64,000 nucleotides of DNA from Gracilimonas halophila (GTDB lineage Bacteria; Bacteroidota; Rhodothermia; Balneolales; Balneolaceae): contig NZ_JBHULI010000025.1 of assembly GCF_042684365.1 (NCBI RefSeq), positions 1 to 64,000 on the forward strand. Reading direction: 5' to 3'. Position numbers and translations under genes: made by a program. How positions within the stretch are numbered: position 1 is the first letter of the stretch; each line of letters opens with the position of its first letter. Under the pieces are notes generated by a model that saw nothing but the letters and a program-made list of their open reading frames with translations, did not search any database and was not told the origin of the DNA. Below, in pieces: positions 18,105 through 27,944 of the stretch.

Positions 18105-20243
18105 ATGAAACAAATCATCCAAGACCTCAAATCCGGTGACACTATTTTAGAAGAAGTCCCCACTCCTCGAGTCGGTTCCGGTAAAGTGCTCATCAAAACT
18201 CATCGCACCCTCGTTTCTTTAGGCACGGAAAAAATGCTGGTCAGTTTTGGTCAGGCCAACCTGTTGGACAAAGCCCGTCAGCAGCCCGAGCGGGTGAAGG
18301 AAGTCATCAACAAAATGAAAACCGACGGCATACAGCCTACGCTGGAGGCCGTATTCCGAAAGCTGGGTACGCCCTTACCTCTGGGCTACAGTCAGGCCGG
18401 TGAAGTGGTGGAAGTGGGAAAAGGCGTAACGGAATTCAGTCCAGGAGATCGGGTGGTTTCCAATGGCAATCACGCCGAGTATGTAGCCGTTCCCAAAAAC
18501 CTGGTTGCCAAGATCCCGGAAGGCGTTTCGTATGAGGAAGCCTCTTTTACCGTAGTGGGAGCTATTGGTTTGCAAGGTATTCGGTTGGTACAGCCTACTC
18601 TGGGGGAAACGGTAGCTGTAATCGGCTTGGGGCTCATCGGGCTTATTACAGCCCAACTACTCAAATCCAACGGCTGCAAGGTCGTAGGATTTGACTTGGA
18701 TGAAGATAAGCTGAAGCAGGCAGAAAGTTATGGCATTACAGGCGTCAACTCTGGCAAGCAAGACCCGGTTCGGTTCATGGAAGAATTTACCGGTGAGGTA
18801 GGTGCCGATGCGGTGATTATCACCGCCAGTACTAAATCTAATGATGTGATCAAGCAGGCCGCAAATATGAGTCGCAAGCGCGGGCGCATTGTGTTGGTGG
18901 GCGTTATTGGACTGGACATCGACCGTGCCGATTTTTACGAAAAAGAGCTGAGTTTCCAGGTAAGTTGTTCCTACGGTCCCGGCCGCTATGATGAAGAATA
19001 TGAACAGCGCGGAAAGGACTATCCGCTGCCTTATGTACGTTGGACCGAAAAGCGAAATTTTGAAGCCGTATTGGAGGCCATCCGAAGCGGTAGCGTGGAT
19101 GTACAATCCCTTATCACCGAAAGGGTGAAGTTGGAAGATTATTTGGAGATTTATGGGGATATGAGTGCCGGTAAATCTATAGCCTCTATTCTTGAATACC
19201 CGGAAGCTGACAGCTATCAGCTATCAGCTGACAGCCGGACCGTATCATTGCCTAATACAGAAATCAAACCCTCCAATGGCACGATGGCCATCATCGGCGC
19301 AGGCAACTTTACCCAAGCGATGATACTTCCGGCACTGGATAAGGCCGGGGCTTCTATGAAATATATTGTGAGCTCGGGCGGGTTGTCTTCGACAACGCTA
19401 GCCAAAAAGTACAAAGTTCCCAACAGTACTACGGATCTGGATGTGGTGTTAAGTGATAAGGAAGTGGATGGGGTAGTTATAACTACGCAGCATAATCTTC
19501 ATGCTAGAATGACGATTCAATCATTGAAGGCAGGAAAGCAGGTGTTTGTGGAAAAACCGTTGGCTTTGAAACCGGAAGAGCTGGAGGAGATCATATCTGC
19601 GGTAGAAGAAACGGGGAATACAGTAACTGTAGGATTCAACCGCCGGTTTTCGCCCCATGCCGAGAAGATGAAATCCTTTTTGGGTGAACAACCAGGCCCC
19701 ATGAACGTCATTGCAACCATGAATGCCGGTCATATTCCCCCGGAAGTGTGGGTTCACGATCTGGAATCAGGTGGCGGACGTATTGTCGGCGAAGCCTGTC
19801 ACTATGTAGATCTGATCACCTACCTGACCGGCTCCAAAGTAGTTGAAGTGAGTATGCAGGCCATGGGCACCGATCCCAAAGAAAACACCGACAACGCCTC
19901 CATTCACTTGAAATATGCGAATGGCTCACTGGGCGTGATCAACTATTTTGCCAACGGCAACAAATCTTACTCCAAAGAAAGGGTGGAAGTATACTACCAA
20001 GGCAACAACCTCATCCTCGATAACTTCCGCCGTCTGGATGGCTACGGCTTCGGTGGCGGCTTTACCAGTAAGATCCTCAAAACTAAACAAGACAAAGGCC
20101 ACCACAAACAATTCGAACTCCTAACCAACCGTTGGCAAGAAGGTGGAGAGCCACTCATTCCCTTCGATGAAATTGTAAATACAACGAAGGCAACTTTTGC
20201 GGCTATTGAGAGCCTGAAGCAGGGCAAGCCGGTGAGGGTGTAG
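18105..20243 (+). CDS. Bi-domain oxidoreductase: zinc-type alcohol dehydrogenase fused to Gfo/Idh/MocA
   Basis: At 712 aa this is a fusion. Residues ~1-360 are a medium-chain dehydrogenase (GEVVEVGKGVTEFSPGDRVV, AVIGLGLIGLITAQLLK), and residues ~390-712 a Gfo/Idh/MocA dehydrogenase (AIIGAGNFTQAMILPAL, FVEKPLAL, VGFNRRFSPHA, GEACHYVDLITYLTG). The same fusion is found beside heparinase-like and WecB genes in polysaccharide loci of many bacteria, as here. It may oxidise and reduce a sugar in two steps; the reaction is not established. GC content and codon use rise from this gene compared with the AT-rich genes upstream. Confidence 0.85.
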   Translation: MKQIIQDLKSGDTILEEVPTPRVGSGKVLIKTHRTLVSLGTEKMLVSFGQANLLDKARQQPERVKEVINKMKTDGIQPTLEAVFRKLGTPLPLGYSQAGEVVEVGKGVTEFSPGDRVVSNGNHAEYVAVPKNLVAKIPEGVSYEEASFTVVGAIGLQGIRLVQPTLGETVAVIGLGLIGLITAQLLKSNGCKVVGFDLDEDKLKQAESYGITGVNSGKQDPVRFMEEFTGEVGADAVIITASTKSNDVIKQAANMSRKRGRIVLVGVIGLDIDRADFYEKELSFQVSCSYGPGRYDEEYEQRGKDYPLPYVRWTEKRNFEAVLEAIRSGSVDVQSLITERVKLEDYLEIYGDMSAGKSIASILEYPEADSYQLSADSRTVSLPNTEIKPSNGTMAIIGAGNFTQAMILPALDKAGASMKYIVSSGGLSSTTLAKKYKVPNSTTDLDVVLSDKEVDGVVITTQHNLHARMTIQSLKAGKQVFVEKPLALKPEELEEIISAVEETGNTVTVGFNRRFSPHAEKMKSFLGEQPGPMNVIATMNAGHIPPEVWVHDLESGGGRIVGEACHYVDLITYLTGSKVVEVSMQAMGTDPKENTDNASIHLKYANGSLGVINYFANGNKSYSKERVEVYYQGNNLILDNFRRLDGYGFGGGFTSKILKTKQDKGHHKQFELLTNRWQEGGEPLIPFDEIVNTTKATFAAIESLKQGKPVRV

Positions 20244-20265
20244 TTTGTATTACCTCCCCCTCTGT

Positions 20266-20433
20266 TTTTGTCATTTCGAGCGAAGCTTTGCGAATCCGGA
20301 ACGGATAAGCAAACGCAGCCGAGAAATCTACGGAGCTAGCCAAGGCCTGTGTTGTCGAAATCAACCCCGAAGATTTCTCCACTTCGTTCTTTCGCCCTGT
20401 CGGGACTCATTCACTCCGGTCGAAATGACAAAC
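20266..20433. repeat. Long palindromic repeat (TCATTTCGAG / GGTCGAAATGA)
   Basis: The left end reads TTTGTCATTTCGAGCGAAG and the right end CGGTCGAAATGACAAAC, with internal GAGAAATCT / AGATTTCTC arms, so the 168 bp can fold into one imperfect hairpin. It belongs to the broad 'CGTCATCCTGAGCGAAG' class of intergenic repeats seen repeatedly from 30000 to 45700. It lies between the oxidoreductase and wecB. Confidence 0.75.
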
Positions 20434-20518
20434 AGGTTGGATAGGATGGAAATCATCTAAAAACATTACCAACAAATCACTATTTTCATCAAAATTAAAA
20501 AGACTAAACAAAGGGTAT

Positions 20519-21610
20519 ATGTTTATTGATCTAATAGCCGGAGCAAGACCAAATTTCATGAAAATTGCTCCCATCATTGACGCCATCAAGAAAGAAAAAG
20601 AGCAGGGTACAGATATCGATTTCAGGCTGGTACACACTGGTCAGCATTATGACAAAAATATGAGCGGTTCTTTCTTCGAACAGCTTGGAATACCTGCCCC
20701 CGATGAAAACCTTGGAGCAGGAGGCGGAACCCAGGCCGAACAAACGGCTGCTATTATGACCGGCTATGAAAAATTACTTATGGAAAAACCTTCCAATTTG
20801 TGCCTAGTGGTAGGAGATGTAACCTCTACGATGGCCTGTGCCATCACCGCTCAAAAAATGCACATCCCGGTAGCTCATGTGGAAGCAGGAATCCGCTCCG
20901 GGGACTGGAAAATGCCGGAAGAGATCAATCGCTTGGCGACTGACGCTGTAACCAACTATTTTTTTACCACGTCGGATGTAGCCAATGCCAATCTCAAAAA
21001 AAGCGGGGTAGAGGATGAGCGCATTTTCTTTGTTGGGAATGTGATGATCGATACACTGCTAAAGCATCGCCCAAGATTTCAAAAGCCTACGGTTTGGGAT
21101 AAGGTTAGGCTGGAAGAAGGTAATTACATCGTAATGACGCTTCACCGTCCTTCGAACGTAGATGAAGAAGAAACCCTGAAATCCCTGATGGATGAGATCA
21201 TTGTAAATACACAAGAATTGCCCTTAGTGTTTCCAGTCCATCCAAGAACAGCCAAGATCTTAAAGAACCTGGGGATTAGTCATGAACGCCTCCATATGAT
21301 CGAACCGTTGGGTTACCTCGAATTCAATTACCTGGTAGAACGCTCCAAAGCGGTTATCACGGACTCCGGCGGCATCACAGAAGAAACTACGGTAATGGGT
21401 ATTCCCTGTATGACACTTCGCAACAGCACCGAACGCCCTGAAACGGTAGATATAGGAACCAATGAACTGCTTGGCGTAAATCCCAAAGCCATCCAACCCG
21501 CCCTCGAAAAACTCTTCGCCGGCGAGTGGAAAAAAGGAGAGATACCTGAACTCTGGGATGGGAGTACTTCGGGTAGGATTGTGAAGCATTTAATACAACT
21601 ATTGAGCTAA
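20519..21610 (+). CDS. wecB: UDP-N-acetylglucosamine 2-epimerase (non-hydrolysing)
   Basis: A 363-aa GT-B-like epimerase that interconverts UDP-GlcNAc and UDP-ManNAc. Family blocks are GARPNFMKIAPII, VHTGQHYDKNMS, VVGDVTSTMACA, HVEAGIRSGD-x3-PEEINR, TLHRPSNVD, FPVHPRT and TDSGGITEET. With the dehydrogenase at 905 it could make UDP-ManNAcA. An L-FucNAc route using FnlC-like epimerases is an alternative. Confidence 0.9.
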   Translation: MFIDLIAGARPNFMKIAPIIDAIKKEKEQGTDIDFRLVHTGQHYDKNMSGSFFEQLGIPAPDENLGAGGGTQAEQTAAIMTGYEKLLMEKPSNLCLVVGDVTSTMACAITAQKMHIPVAHVEAGIRSGDWKMPEEINRLATDAVTNYFFTTSDVANANLKKSGVEDERIFFVGNVMIDTLLKHRPRFQKPTVWDKVRLEEGNYIVMTLHRPSNVDEEETLKSLMDEIIVNTQELPLVFPVHPRTAKILKNLGISHERLHMIEPLGYLEFNYLVERSKAVITDSGGITEETTVMGIPCMTLRNSTERPETVDIGTNELLGVNPKAIQPALEKLFAGEWKKGEIPELWDGSTSGRIVKHLIQLLS

Positions 21611-21686
21611 CCACGGGGAACACAAAGAACACAAAGAAAAAGTAAATAACTTAGTGTCCTTTGCGCACTTTGCGGTTCAATAAAAA
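21609..21686. repeat. AACCACGG...TTTGCGGTTCAA repeat, left of GxxExxY gene
   Basis: The left half has AACACAAAG words and the right half CTTTGCGCACTTTGCGGTT, forming an imperfect inverted repeat. It ends in CAATAAAA a few bases before the GxxExxY start. The same element recurs at 22157-22233. Confidence 0.8.
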
Positions 21687-21691
21687 AATGT

Positions 21692-22069
21692 ATGGAAGAG
21701 GAAAACAGAATAGCTAAGGATATTGTAGAATCTGCAATCAGGGTGCACAGAAAGTTAGGACCCGGGCTGTTAGAATCTGCATATCAGGCTGCATTGGCAT
21801 ATTTGCTCATCAAAAAGGGATACAAAGTTGAAAAAGAGAAAGATCAGCCTGTACAATTTGAAGAGGTCAAACTGGATGTTGGATACAGAATTGATCTACT
21901 CGTCAATGAAAAAGTGGTAGTTGAACTAAAAACCGTTGATAAGTTGAGTAAAATTCACTTAGCTCAAACATTGACTTATCTAAAGCTATCAAAATGTAGG
22001 TTAGGATTGCTACTCAATTTTAACGTACTCCTAATGAAAGACGGCATCAAACGAGTGATTAATACTTAA
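21692..22069 (+). CDS. GxxExxY family protein (PD-(D/E)XK-like fold)
   Basis: A 125-aa protein with the naming motif GLLESAY near residue 23 and a nuclease-like core: D in YRIDLLV and ELK in VVVELKTVDKL, the order of PD-(D/E)XK proteins. The function of this family is unknown. It interrupts the polysaccharide genes and is closely bracketed by repeats of one family, whose right end also abuts the next gene. This suggests it arrived with the repeat rather than belonging to the pathway. Confidence 0.8.
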   Translation: MEEENRIAKDIVESAIRVHRKLGPGLLESAYQAALAYLLIKKGYKVEKEKDQPVQFEEVKLDVGYRIDLLVNEKVVVELKTVDKLSKIHLAQTLTYLKLSKCRLGLLLNFNVLLMKDGIKRVINT

Positions 22070-22081
22070 GAAATAAACCTA

Positions 22082-22233
22082 AAACTTTGCGTTCTTAGTG
22101 TCCTTTGCGGTTCAAAAAACTGTAGAATATCAGCCAAAACAAACTAACAATAAATTAACCACGGAGAACACAACGAACACCAAGAAAAATTTAACTAACT
22201 TAGTGGCCTTTGCGTTCCTTGCGGTTCAATAAA
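22082..22233. repeat. Partial and full copies of the TTTGCGGTTCAA repeat, right of GxxExxY gene
   Basis: 22082-22116 is a right-half copy (AAACTTTGCG to GCGGTTCAA). 22157-22233 is a full copy from AACCACGGAG to GGTTCAATAAA, ending directly at the ATG of the heparinase-fold gene. So the leader of that gene is made of repeat sequence. Confidence 0.75.
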
Positions 22234-23808
22234 ATGCTCAAAAAGCTCTCAAGATATTATCACACCCTCAAACTCCTTAAGCCGATACAAATTCGTTATC
22301 AGCTGTGGTACAGACTGCGGAATAAGTTCTTGCCTGTTCAATATCCCGAGGGAATAAAAGCTCCCAATTTTCAAAAACTAAAACTTGTTCCCTTCCCAGA
22401 TCAATACACCCACTACCTCGGCGAGAACCATTTCCAATTCCTGAATCTCAAGCAAAATTTTAAAGAAGAGATCAACTGGAATTATTTAGGCCACGGCAAA
22501 CTCTGGGCCTACCACCTCAACTATTTTGACTATCTCCATCAACCCGAAATGGAATGGGAAACAGGTAAAGCGCTGATTGAATCCTTTCTCCAAGATCCGC
22601 AAAATCGCCCGGAAGGAATGGATCCTTATCCTATCTCACTGAGAACCATTAACTGGATCAAATTTTTTTCCAAACATGACCGGTATCCTCAAGAAATAGT
22701 GGATTCTTTATATGGGCAGTATCAGGTTCTAACCAAAAAGCTGGAATATCATTTATTGGGAAATCACCTGCTGGAAAATGGGTTTTCATTGCTATTTGGG
22801 GTAGTATTTTTTCAGGATGAAAAACTGATTCGTCTAGCTCGAAAAATTCTGAAAGCAGAATTGAAGGAACAAATACTTGAAGATGGAGCTCATTTTGAAC
22901 TTTCTCCCATGTATCATGTGATATTATTACAACGGGCACTGGATGGGTACAATCTTCTCATACATAACAACAATGAGCTACAGGATGTAGAGCAACAACT
23001 GAAGGAAGTTATCCAAAAAATGGTAAATTGGTTATATACTATTATGTTCTCTAATGGAGACATTCCTATGTTCAATGATAGTGCCGACGGTCAGGCTCTT
23101 GAGCCCAAAATAATCTTAAGTTATGCACAGCAGTTTGGATTTACACCCAAGAACATTGAGCTCAAAGAATCCGGTTATCGAAAGTTTGAAGCAGGGGATT
23201 TTGAAATAGTGGCTGATGTTGGGGAAGTTGGTCCAAACTATCAACCCGGGCATGCCCATTCGGATGCACTTTCATTTGTTCTTTATCATCAAGGAAAACC
23301 CATCATTGTAGATCGCGGAATTTCAACTTATGAAAAAAATCAAACCCGAGAGGAGGAAAGAAGTACTGCTTCACACAATACCATAGTGGTTAATGGAAAA
23401 GAACAGACCGATGTATGGGGAGGATTTAGAGTGGGAAGGAGGGCGAAACCGGTGATTATAACAGATGGGGAAGATCACTTAAAAGCCACACACACCGGAT
23501 ATGATTATTTGGGTATTAATCATATCCGTGAATGGAAAATAAATGATCATGAGATTGTGATTAGAGATGAGATTAATGGAGGTAATAAAGAGTCAGTGGC
23601 ATATATTCATCTACATCCTGATATCAAACCTGTAAAAATTGAAGAAGGGGTTTTCAAGCTAAAAAGCCTTATCTTGACACACGAAAATCTTACATCTTCA
23701 GCAATAGAGAAATATTCTTATTGTACGGGGTTCAATAAAAAGAAAGATGCAAGCTGTTTGAAACTTACATTTGATAAAGAGTTTAAAACTCACATAATTT
23801 CAAATTAA
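22234..23808 (+). CDS. Heparinase II/III-family protein
   Basis: A 524-aa protein from ATG 22234 (a longer TTG start at 22210 would translate repeat sequence). It has the alpha-helical toroid N-terminal half (WAYHLNYFDYL, YPISLRTINWIKF, GNHLLENGFSLLFG) and the beta-sheet half with HAHSDALSFVLYHQGKPIIVDRG and SHNTIVVNG, as in heparinase II/III. No signal peptide is evident, and such cytosolic members are usual in O-antigen loci beside the bi-domain oxidoreductase. Its role there is unproven: lyase, epimerase or transferase-like. Confidence 0.82.
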   Translation: MLKKLSRYYHTLKLLKPIQIRYQLWYRLRNKFLPVQYPEGIKAPNFQKLKLVPFPDQYTHYLGENHFQFLNLKQNFKEEINWNYLGHGKLWAYHLNYFDYLHQPEMEWETGKALIESFLQDPQNRPEGMDPYPISLRTINWIKFFSKHDRYPQEIVDSLYGQYQVLTKKLEYHLLGNHLLENGFSLLFGVVFFQDEKLIRLARKILKAELKEQILEDGAHFELSPMYHVILLQRALDGYNLLIHNNNELQDVEQQLKEVIQKMVNWLYTIMFSNGDIPMFNDSADGQALEPKIILSYAQQFGFTPKNIELKESGYRKFEAGDFEIVADVGEVGPNYQPGHAHSDALSFVLYHQGKPIIVDRGISTYEKNQTREEERSTASHNTIVVNGKEQTDVWGGFRVGRRAKPVIITDGEDHLKATHTGYDYLGINHIREWKINDHEIVIRDEINGGNKESVAYIHLHPDIKPVKIEEGVFKLKSLILTHENLTSSAIEKYSYCTGFNKKKDASCLKLTFDKEFKTHIISN

Positions 23809-23873
23809 TTAAGCTATGAATCTATTTTCTTTACTCTCTACCTAACTTCCGTAGTTAAAAAGCTCTAAATCTA

Positions 23874-25106
23874 ATGAGAATCTTATTCCTGACCGACAAT
23901 TTCCCTCCTGAAGTCAACGCTCCTGCAACCCGTACTTATGAACATGCAAAGGAATGGGTAGAGGCTGGTGCTGAGGTTACAATCATTACCTGCTTTCCAA
24001 ATTTTCCTCAAGGAAAAGTATATGATGGCTATAAAAATAAGCTCAGAGAAGTTGAAGAGGTGGATGGGATGAGAGTAATCAGGGTGTGGTCATATATGTC
24101 GGCTAATCAAGGCTTTTTAAAGCGTACACTTGATTATGTAAGTTTTGCAGTGATGGCATCTATATTCGGGATTTTTGAAAAAGCAGACGTGATTATCGCA
24201 ACTTCCCCGCAGTTTTTTACTACTTGGTCTGGTTGGTTTTTATCTTTAATAAAACGGAAGGCATGGGTATTTGAGTTAAGAGATCTATGGCCTGAATCAA
24301 TTGCTTCAGTTGGAGCAATGAAAAAAAACAGCAAAAGATATAGATTATTAGAAAAGATTGAACTAGCTCTCTATATGTCTGCGGATTTTGTAATACCAAA
24401 TACTCCGGCTTTTAAAGCGAATCTTATTTCAAGGAATATTCCGGAAGAAAAGATACATGTGATACCAAACGGGGCTAACCTAAAGCTGTTTGATGCCGAA
24501 CGAAAGAATGCCAATCTAAAAGAAGAATTAGGGATAAAAGAAGATTTTGTAGTTGGTTACATTGGAACCCATGGATTGGCGCATTCATTGGATTTTGTTG
24601 TTGAATCTATTGCAAAGGCGGATTTTAAGAATATTCACTTTCTTTTTATTGGTGATGGTGCTGAGAAAGAAAAGGTAAAAGCTATTGCCTCCAAAAACGA
24701 TTTAAAGAATGTCACCTTCCTGGATCCTATTCCTAAAGAACAGATACCAAATTACCTTTCACTTACCGATGCTTCCCTGGTTCCGCTTAAAAGATCAGAT
24801 ACTTTTAAAACCGTTATTCCATCCAAGATATTCGAAGCGTGTGCGATGGGTAAACCGATCATTCTTGGGGTAGAAGGTCAAGCCAAAAAAATAATTGATG
24901 AATTCGGTGCCGGCGTTCATTTTGAGCCTGAGAATACCGAAGAATTCATACAAGCGGTAAACAAACTCAAAGATGATAGGGTACTTTACAATACCCTATC
25001 TAAGAACGCTCTCAAATTAGCTCAAGCCTACGACCGAAAGGTCTTGGCAAAAGAAATGCTTGATTTGATACATTCCAAAGCATTTCCAAAAAAAAGATCA
25101 GGATAA
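23874..25106 (+). CDS. WbuB-like glycosyltransferase (GT4)
   Basis: A 410-aa GT-B enzyme starting MRILFLTDNFPPEVNAPATR, a signature of the WbuB group, with VTIITCFPNFPQGKVYDGY, ELRDLWPESI, VVGYIGTHGLAHSLDFV and KIFEACAMGKPIILG. WbuB-type enzymes often add the second sugar to GlcNAc-PP-undecaprenol, which fits the WecA-type gene next in line. Confidence 0.85.
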   Translation: MRILFLTDNFPPEVNAPATRTYEHAKEWVEAGAEVTIITCFPNFPQGKVYDGYKNKLREVEEVDGMRVIRVWSYMSANQGFLKRTLDYVSFAVMASIFGIFEKADVIIATSPQFFTTWSGWFLSLIKRKAWVFELRDLWPESIASVGAMKKNSKRYRLLEKIELALYMSADFVIPNTPAFKANLISRNIPEEKIHVIPNGANLKLFDAERKNANLKEELGIKEDFVVGYIGTHGLAHSLDFVVESIAKADFKNIHFLFIGDGAEKEKVKAIASKNDLKNVTFLDPIPKEQIPNYLSLTDASLVPLKRSDTFKTVIPSKIFEACAMGKPIILGVEGQAKKIIDEFGAGVHFEPENTEEFIQAVNKLKDDRVLYNTLSKNALKLAQAYDRKVLAKEMLDLIHSKAFPKKRSG

Positions 25107-25365
25107 TTCCGGAATAGCTTATAGAGGGTCGGTAGAAATGTTTGGATAAATGACAGAGGTTTTAGATAAGGTAGGTTAATGAGGGTAAATTTAATTTACA
25201 ATAAGAACTTCTAATCTTTCCAAAAACAATTGCAAGAGCTTTATTAAGGGTAAGCAAATAACATGTTCTTATATAAAAATACTCTTATTACTTTTATTAA
25301 ATAAAAAATCCTATATTAGCTTTCCCTAAAATACAGGTGAAAGAGCAGAATTTTTTCAAAATATT

Positions 25366-26553
25366 ATGGATGCAGTATTGATACAGGTTTTAGCGGGTAC
25401 AATCATCGCTTTCATTATCACTTACTTTACGATTCCGATTCTCAAAAAGGTCGCGTACTTAACAGATCTTTATGATAAACCGGATAATGAAAGGAAGGTG
25501 CATGACCGATACGTACCGACATTAGGAGGCATAGCTATATTCATTGCTTTTTTTGTGGGTTTTTCACTTAGTGGAATGGCAGAACAAATAATAGGTTATC
25601 CCTACCTGGCAGCAGGTTTGTTAATGTTATTCTTTACAGGGTTAAAAGATGATATTGTAGATCTTTCCGCCAAGATTAAATTAGGTGTGGAGCTCACGGT
25701 AGCTGCGTTACTTATTTTTGGTTGTAATATGTATATTTCCAATTTCTATGGAGTGTTTGGTATCTATGAGATTCCTTTTTGGGCCGGAGCTCTTGTTACC
25801 GGTTTTACCATGATCGTAGTGGTTAATTCCTTTAACCTGATCGACGGAATTGATGGCCTGGCTGGAGGAGTGGGAATCATTGCTTCCATTGCATTTGGGA
25901 TTGGATTCTTGATCGCCGGTGAGTTTGCTCTCGCAACACTATCATTGGTATTATTTTCCACCCTTACTGCTTTTTTACTATATAACTATAACCCCGCATC
26001 CATTTTTATGGGTGATACAGGTTCTTTGGTAGTTGGATTTTTATTGTCTGTATTGGCTATCAATTTTGTAGGACTGAATGAGAACCCGGCCTATACTGCC
26101 GCTCTTGGATACACTTCCCCGATCCTTCCGATAGCTATTTTAGCCCTTCCTTTATTTGATACGATCACGGTGTTCTATAAAAGAATTCGCAACGGGCGTT
26201 CCCCATTCAGTCCGGGTCAGGATCACATTCACCACTCCGTATTAAGAGCCGGATTTGGTCATAAGGGAACAACGGCCATACTCTATTTCTGCAATTTGTT
26301 CATCATCATGCTCACCCTAAGCGTTCGCTCGCTTGACATTCATGTTGGACTTGCTATGGCTATCCTGAGTATGTTTATGCTTCTTCCAACCAATGGATTC
26401 AAAAGAAATATTCTCAAGAAGATGGGCATTGAATTAGAACGCAATACTCTCTACGGAAAAGACATGCAAAATCTTCAAACCGAAGAAAGAGCATTCGAAT
26501 CCAACGGCAGCTCTTCCACCCGTCAAAAAGCCAAGTCCGAACAAGCGGTTTAG
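25366..26553 (+). CDS. wecA: Undecaprenyl-phosphate GlcNAc-1-phosphate transferase (WecA/MraY family)
   Basis: A 395-aa membrane enzyme with about 11 helices. It has RKVHDRYVPTLGGIAIF, the DDxxD-like GLKDDIVDLSAKIK, NSFNLIDGIDGLAGG, FMGDTGSLVVGFLL and the cytoplasmic GQDHIHHSVLRAGF loop. It places GlcNAc-1-P (or a related sugar) on undecaprenyl phosphate to begin repeat-unit assembly. The ~120 bases upstream are very AT-rich and may hold a promoter, since the gap to the previous gene is 259 bases. It closes the polysaccharide locus. Confidence 0.88.
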   Translation: MDAVLIQVLAGTIIAFIITYFTIPILKKVAYLTDLYDKPDNERKVHDRYVPTLGGIAIFIAFFVGFSLSGMAEQIIGYPYLAAGLLMLFFTGLKDDIVDLSAKIKLGVELTVAALLIFGCNMYISNFYGVFGIYEIPFWAGALVTGFTMIVVVNSFNLIDGIDGLAGGVGIIASIAFGIGFLIAGEFALATLSLVLFSTLTAFLLYNYNPASIFMGDTGSLVVGFLLSVLAINFVGLNENPAYTAALGYTSPILPIAILALPLFDTITVFYKRIRNGRSPFSPGQDHIHHSVLRAGFGHKGTTAILYFCNLFIIMLTLSVRSLDIHVGLAMAILSMFMLLPTNGFKRNILKKMGIELERNTLYGKDMQNLQTEERAFESNGSSSTRQKAKSEQAV

Positions 26554-27442
26554 AAACCAATTTTTTGCGAGGAATTTCCAAAGCCAAATGCCGGCTTGGT
26601 ATGCTTAACAATCCAACCTGGCGGTCCTCCGTCTACGGTCTCCCGTCACCAAAACGACGAAACAATCTCGTTAATCCGAATTCCCAACCATGTCATGGAG
26701 ATCGCCGCGTATGCCAGGAGAGGATGCAGGTGAGGTCGGGGATCAGGTTTGGAAAGCAGGATCAATAACAAAAAACATCTACAGCCACAAAACCCTTCCG
26801 GTACCACAGCGAAGCCGTTCAGGGCTTCTCAGAACCAGGGCAAAGTGGAAGCCGGAGCTTCCGGGACTGCATCCCCAAGCCGGAGCTTGGGAATGAGTTT
26901 AAAAAGTGGAAGTCTCCCCTTGCGCTTGCGTCCCGACCTTCGGGGAGGGGAGATCAATCCAAGCAGCTGTTCCTGCTTGGGTTTCGTGGGGTGTGGTCAC
27001 CAGGAGCAACCGGGGATGATTCCAACCCCACAGCCCTTGGCGCCCACACCCTCCGCCCGACTTCGCATCCGCTCAGTCCGGCACCTCCCTCAAGGGAGGA
27101 CTCTCCGGGGTTGTTTTAGTTTATTGTACCTAGTCACCAACTATCTTGTATTGAGCAACGAAAAGTCCTCTCCTTGCGAAGGAGAGGATTCAGGTGAGGT
27201 CGGGGATCAGGCTTGATGAGCTGGAAATGATTCGGTTGCCTGTACCACCGATTCAGTTCACAGAAAGTCTCCCCTTGAGCGGGAGATCAAAAAATTCAGC
27301 TGTTCCTGAATTTTTTTCGTGGGGTGTGGTCACCAAGGGCAACCGAGGTTAATTACAACCCCATAACCTTTGGCACCTAACACCTAAAACCCAATCAATA
27401 CTTGAACAACATATACCAATTAGATACTTTACTATACAGGTA
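26554..27442. repeat. Composite palindromic repeats, no intact gene
   Basis: The stretch contains a GGAAGC-CGGA-GCTTCC / CCCAAGC-CGGA-GCTTGGG double hairpin (26848-26895) and two copies of the CTCCCC...CGTGGGGTGTGGTCACC module (26908-27215; 27261-27385). Hairpin arms are CCAAGCAG (26959-26966 / 26973-26980) in one and AAAATTCAG (27291-27299 / 27306-27314) in the other. Open frames here are repeat translations. Confidence 0.8.
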
Positions 27443-27682
27443 TTGAACAATAAAAGAACCAAACTGATCATGGAAGAAAAAGGATTAAAAGACAAGCTGC
27501 CGGCAAATCGTTTCACGTCTGTGAATGTCCTTTCGGAGAGTGAGTTCAGTAAAGGGATTAAAAAAGCAGAGAAAGGCCCGTTCAATACGGTTCAGGAATC
27601 AATGACACAATTCGAATCGTGGCTGAAAAAGAGAAGTAGCTGTATCAGAACAGTTTACGGAAGATTTAAAATCGGTGTATGA
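27443..27682 (+). CDS. Degraded type II antitoxin-like protein
   Basis: A 79-aa frame; a second ATG at 27470 may be the true start. The segment GIKKAEKGPFNTVQESMTQFESWLKKR resembles the C-terminus of antitoxins that precede RelE/ParE toxins (G-I-x-x-A-E-x-G ... W-L). The antitoxin should end near LKKR, overlapping the toxin start, but here the frame runs 16 codons into toxin sequence, suggesting a lost stop. Weak similarity, called mainly by context. Confidence 0.45.
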   Translation: MNNKRTKLIMEEKGLKDKLPANRFTSVNVLSESEFSKGIKKAEKGPFNTVQESMTQFESWLKKRSSCIRTVYGRFKIGV

Positions 27683-27944
27683 GTATGGGGAAGATGTTTT
27701 CGGAGCAGCAGCTGCAAAAAGCTTTGTTTCGGAATTATACAGCAAAATTTGGAGTCTGGATCAAACTTGAGGTCACCATCCGGAATGTCGGCACCTTCCA
27801 ACAAAAGACCAGCGATACCGTAATATTATTTTAGGCAGTTATCTGATCATTTACAGAGTAAAAAAAGAACGTATTTTGGTTTTGAGAATTCTTCATGGTC
27901 ATTCCAGTATCACCAAAATCAAACATTCCCGAAAGATTAAATAA
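27636..27944 (+). pseudogene. RelE/ParE-family toxin pseudogene
   Basis: In one frame the sequence reads EQFTEDLKSVYEYGEDVFG ... SELYSKIWSLDQT, stop, then GHHPECRHLPTKDQRYRNII ... IIYRVKKERILVLRILHGH, a recognisable ParE/RelE fold. A TGA at 27768-27770 interrupts it and the expected start codon is GTA (27636), so it is disabled at two points. The rest of the frame is clean to the TAA at 27942-27944, so decay is recent. It follows the antitoxin-like frame. Confidence 0.75.
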
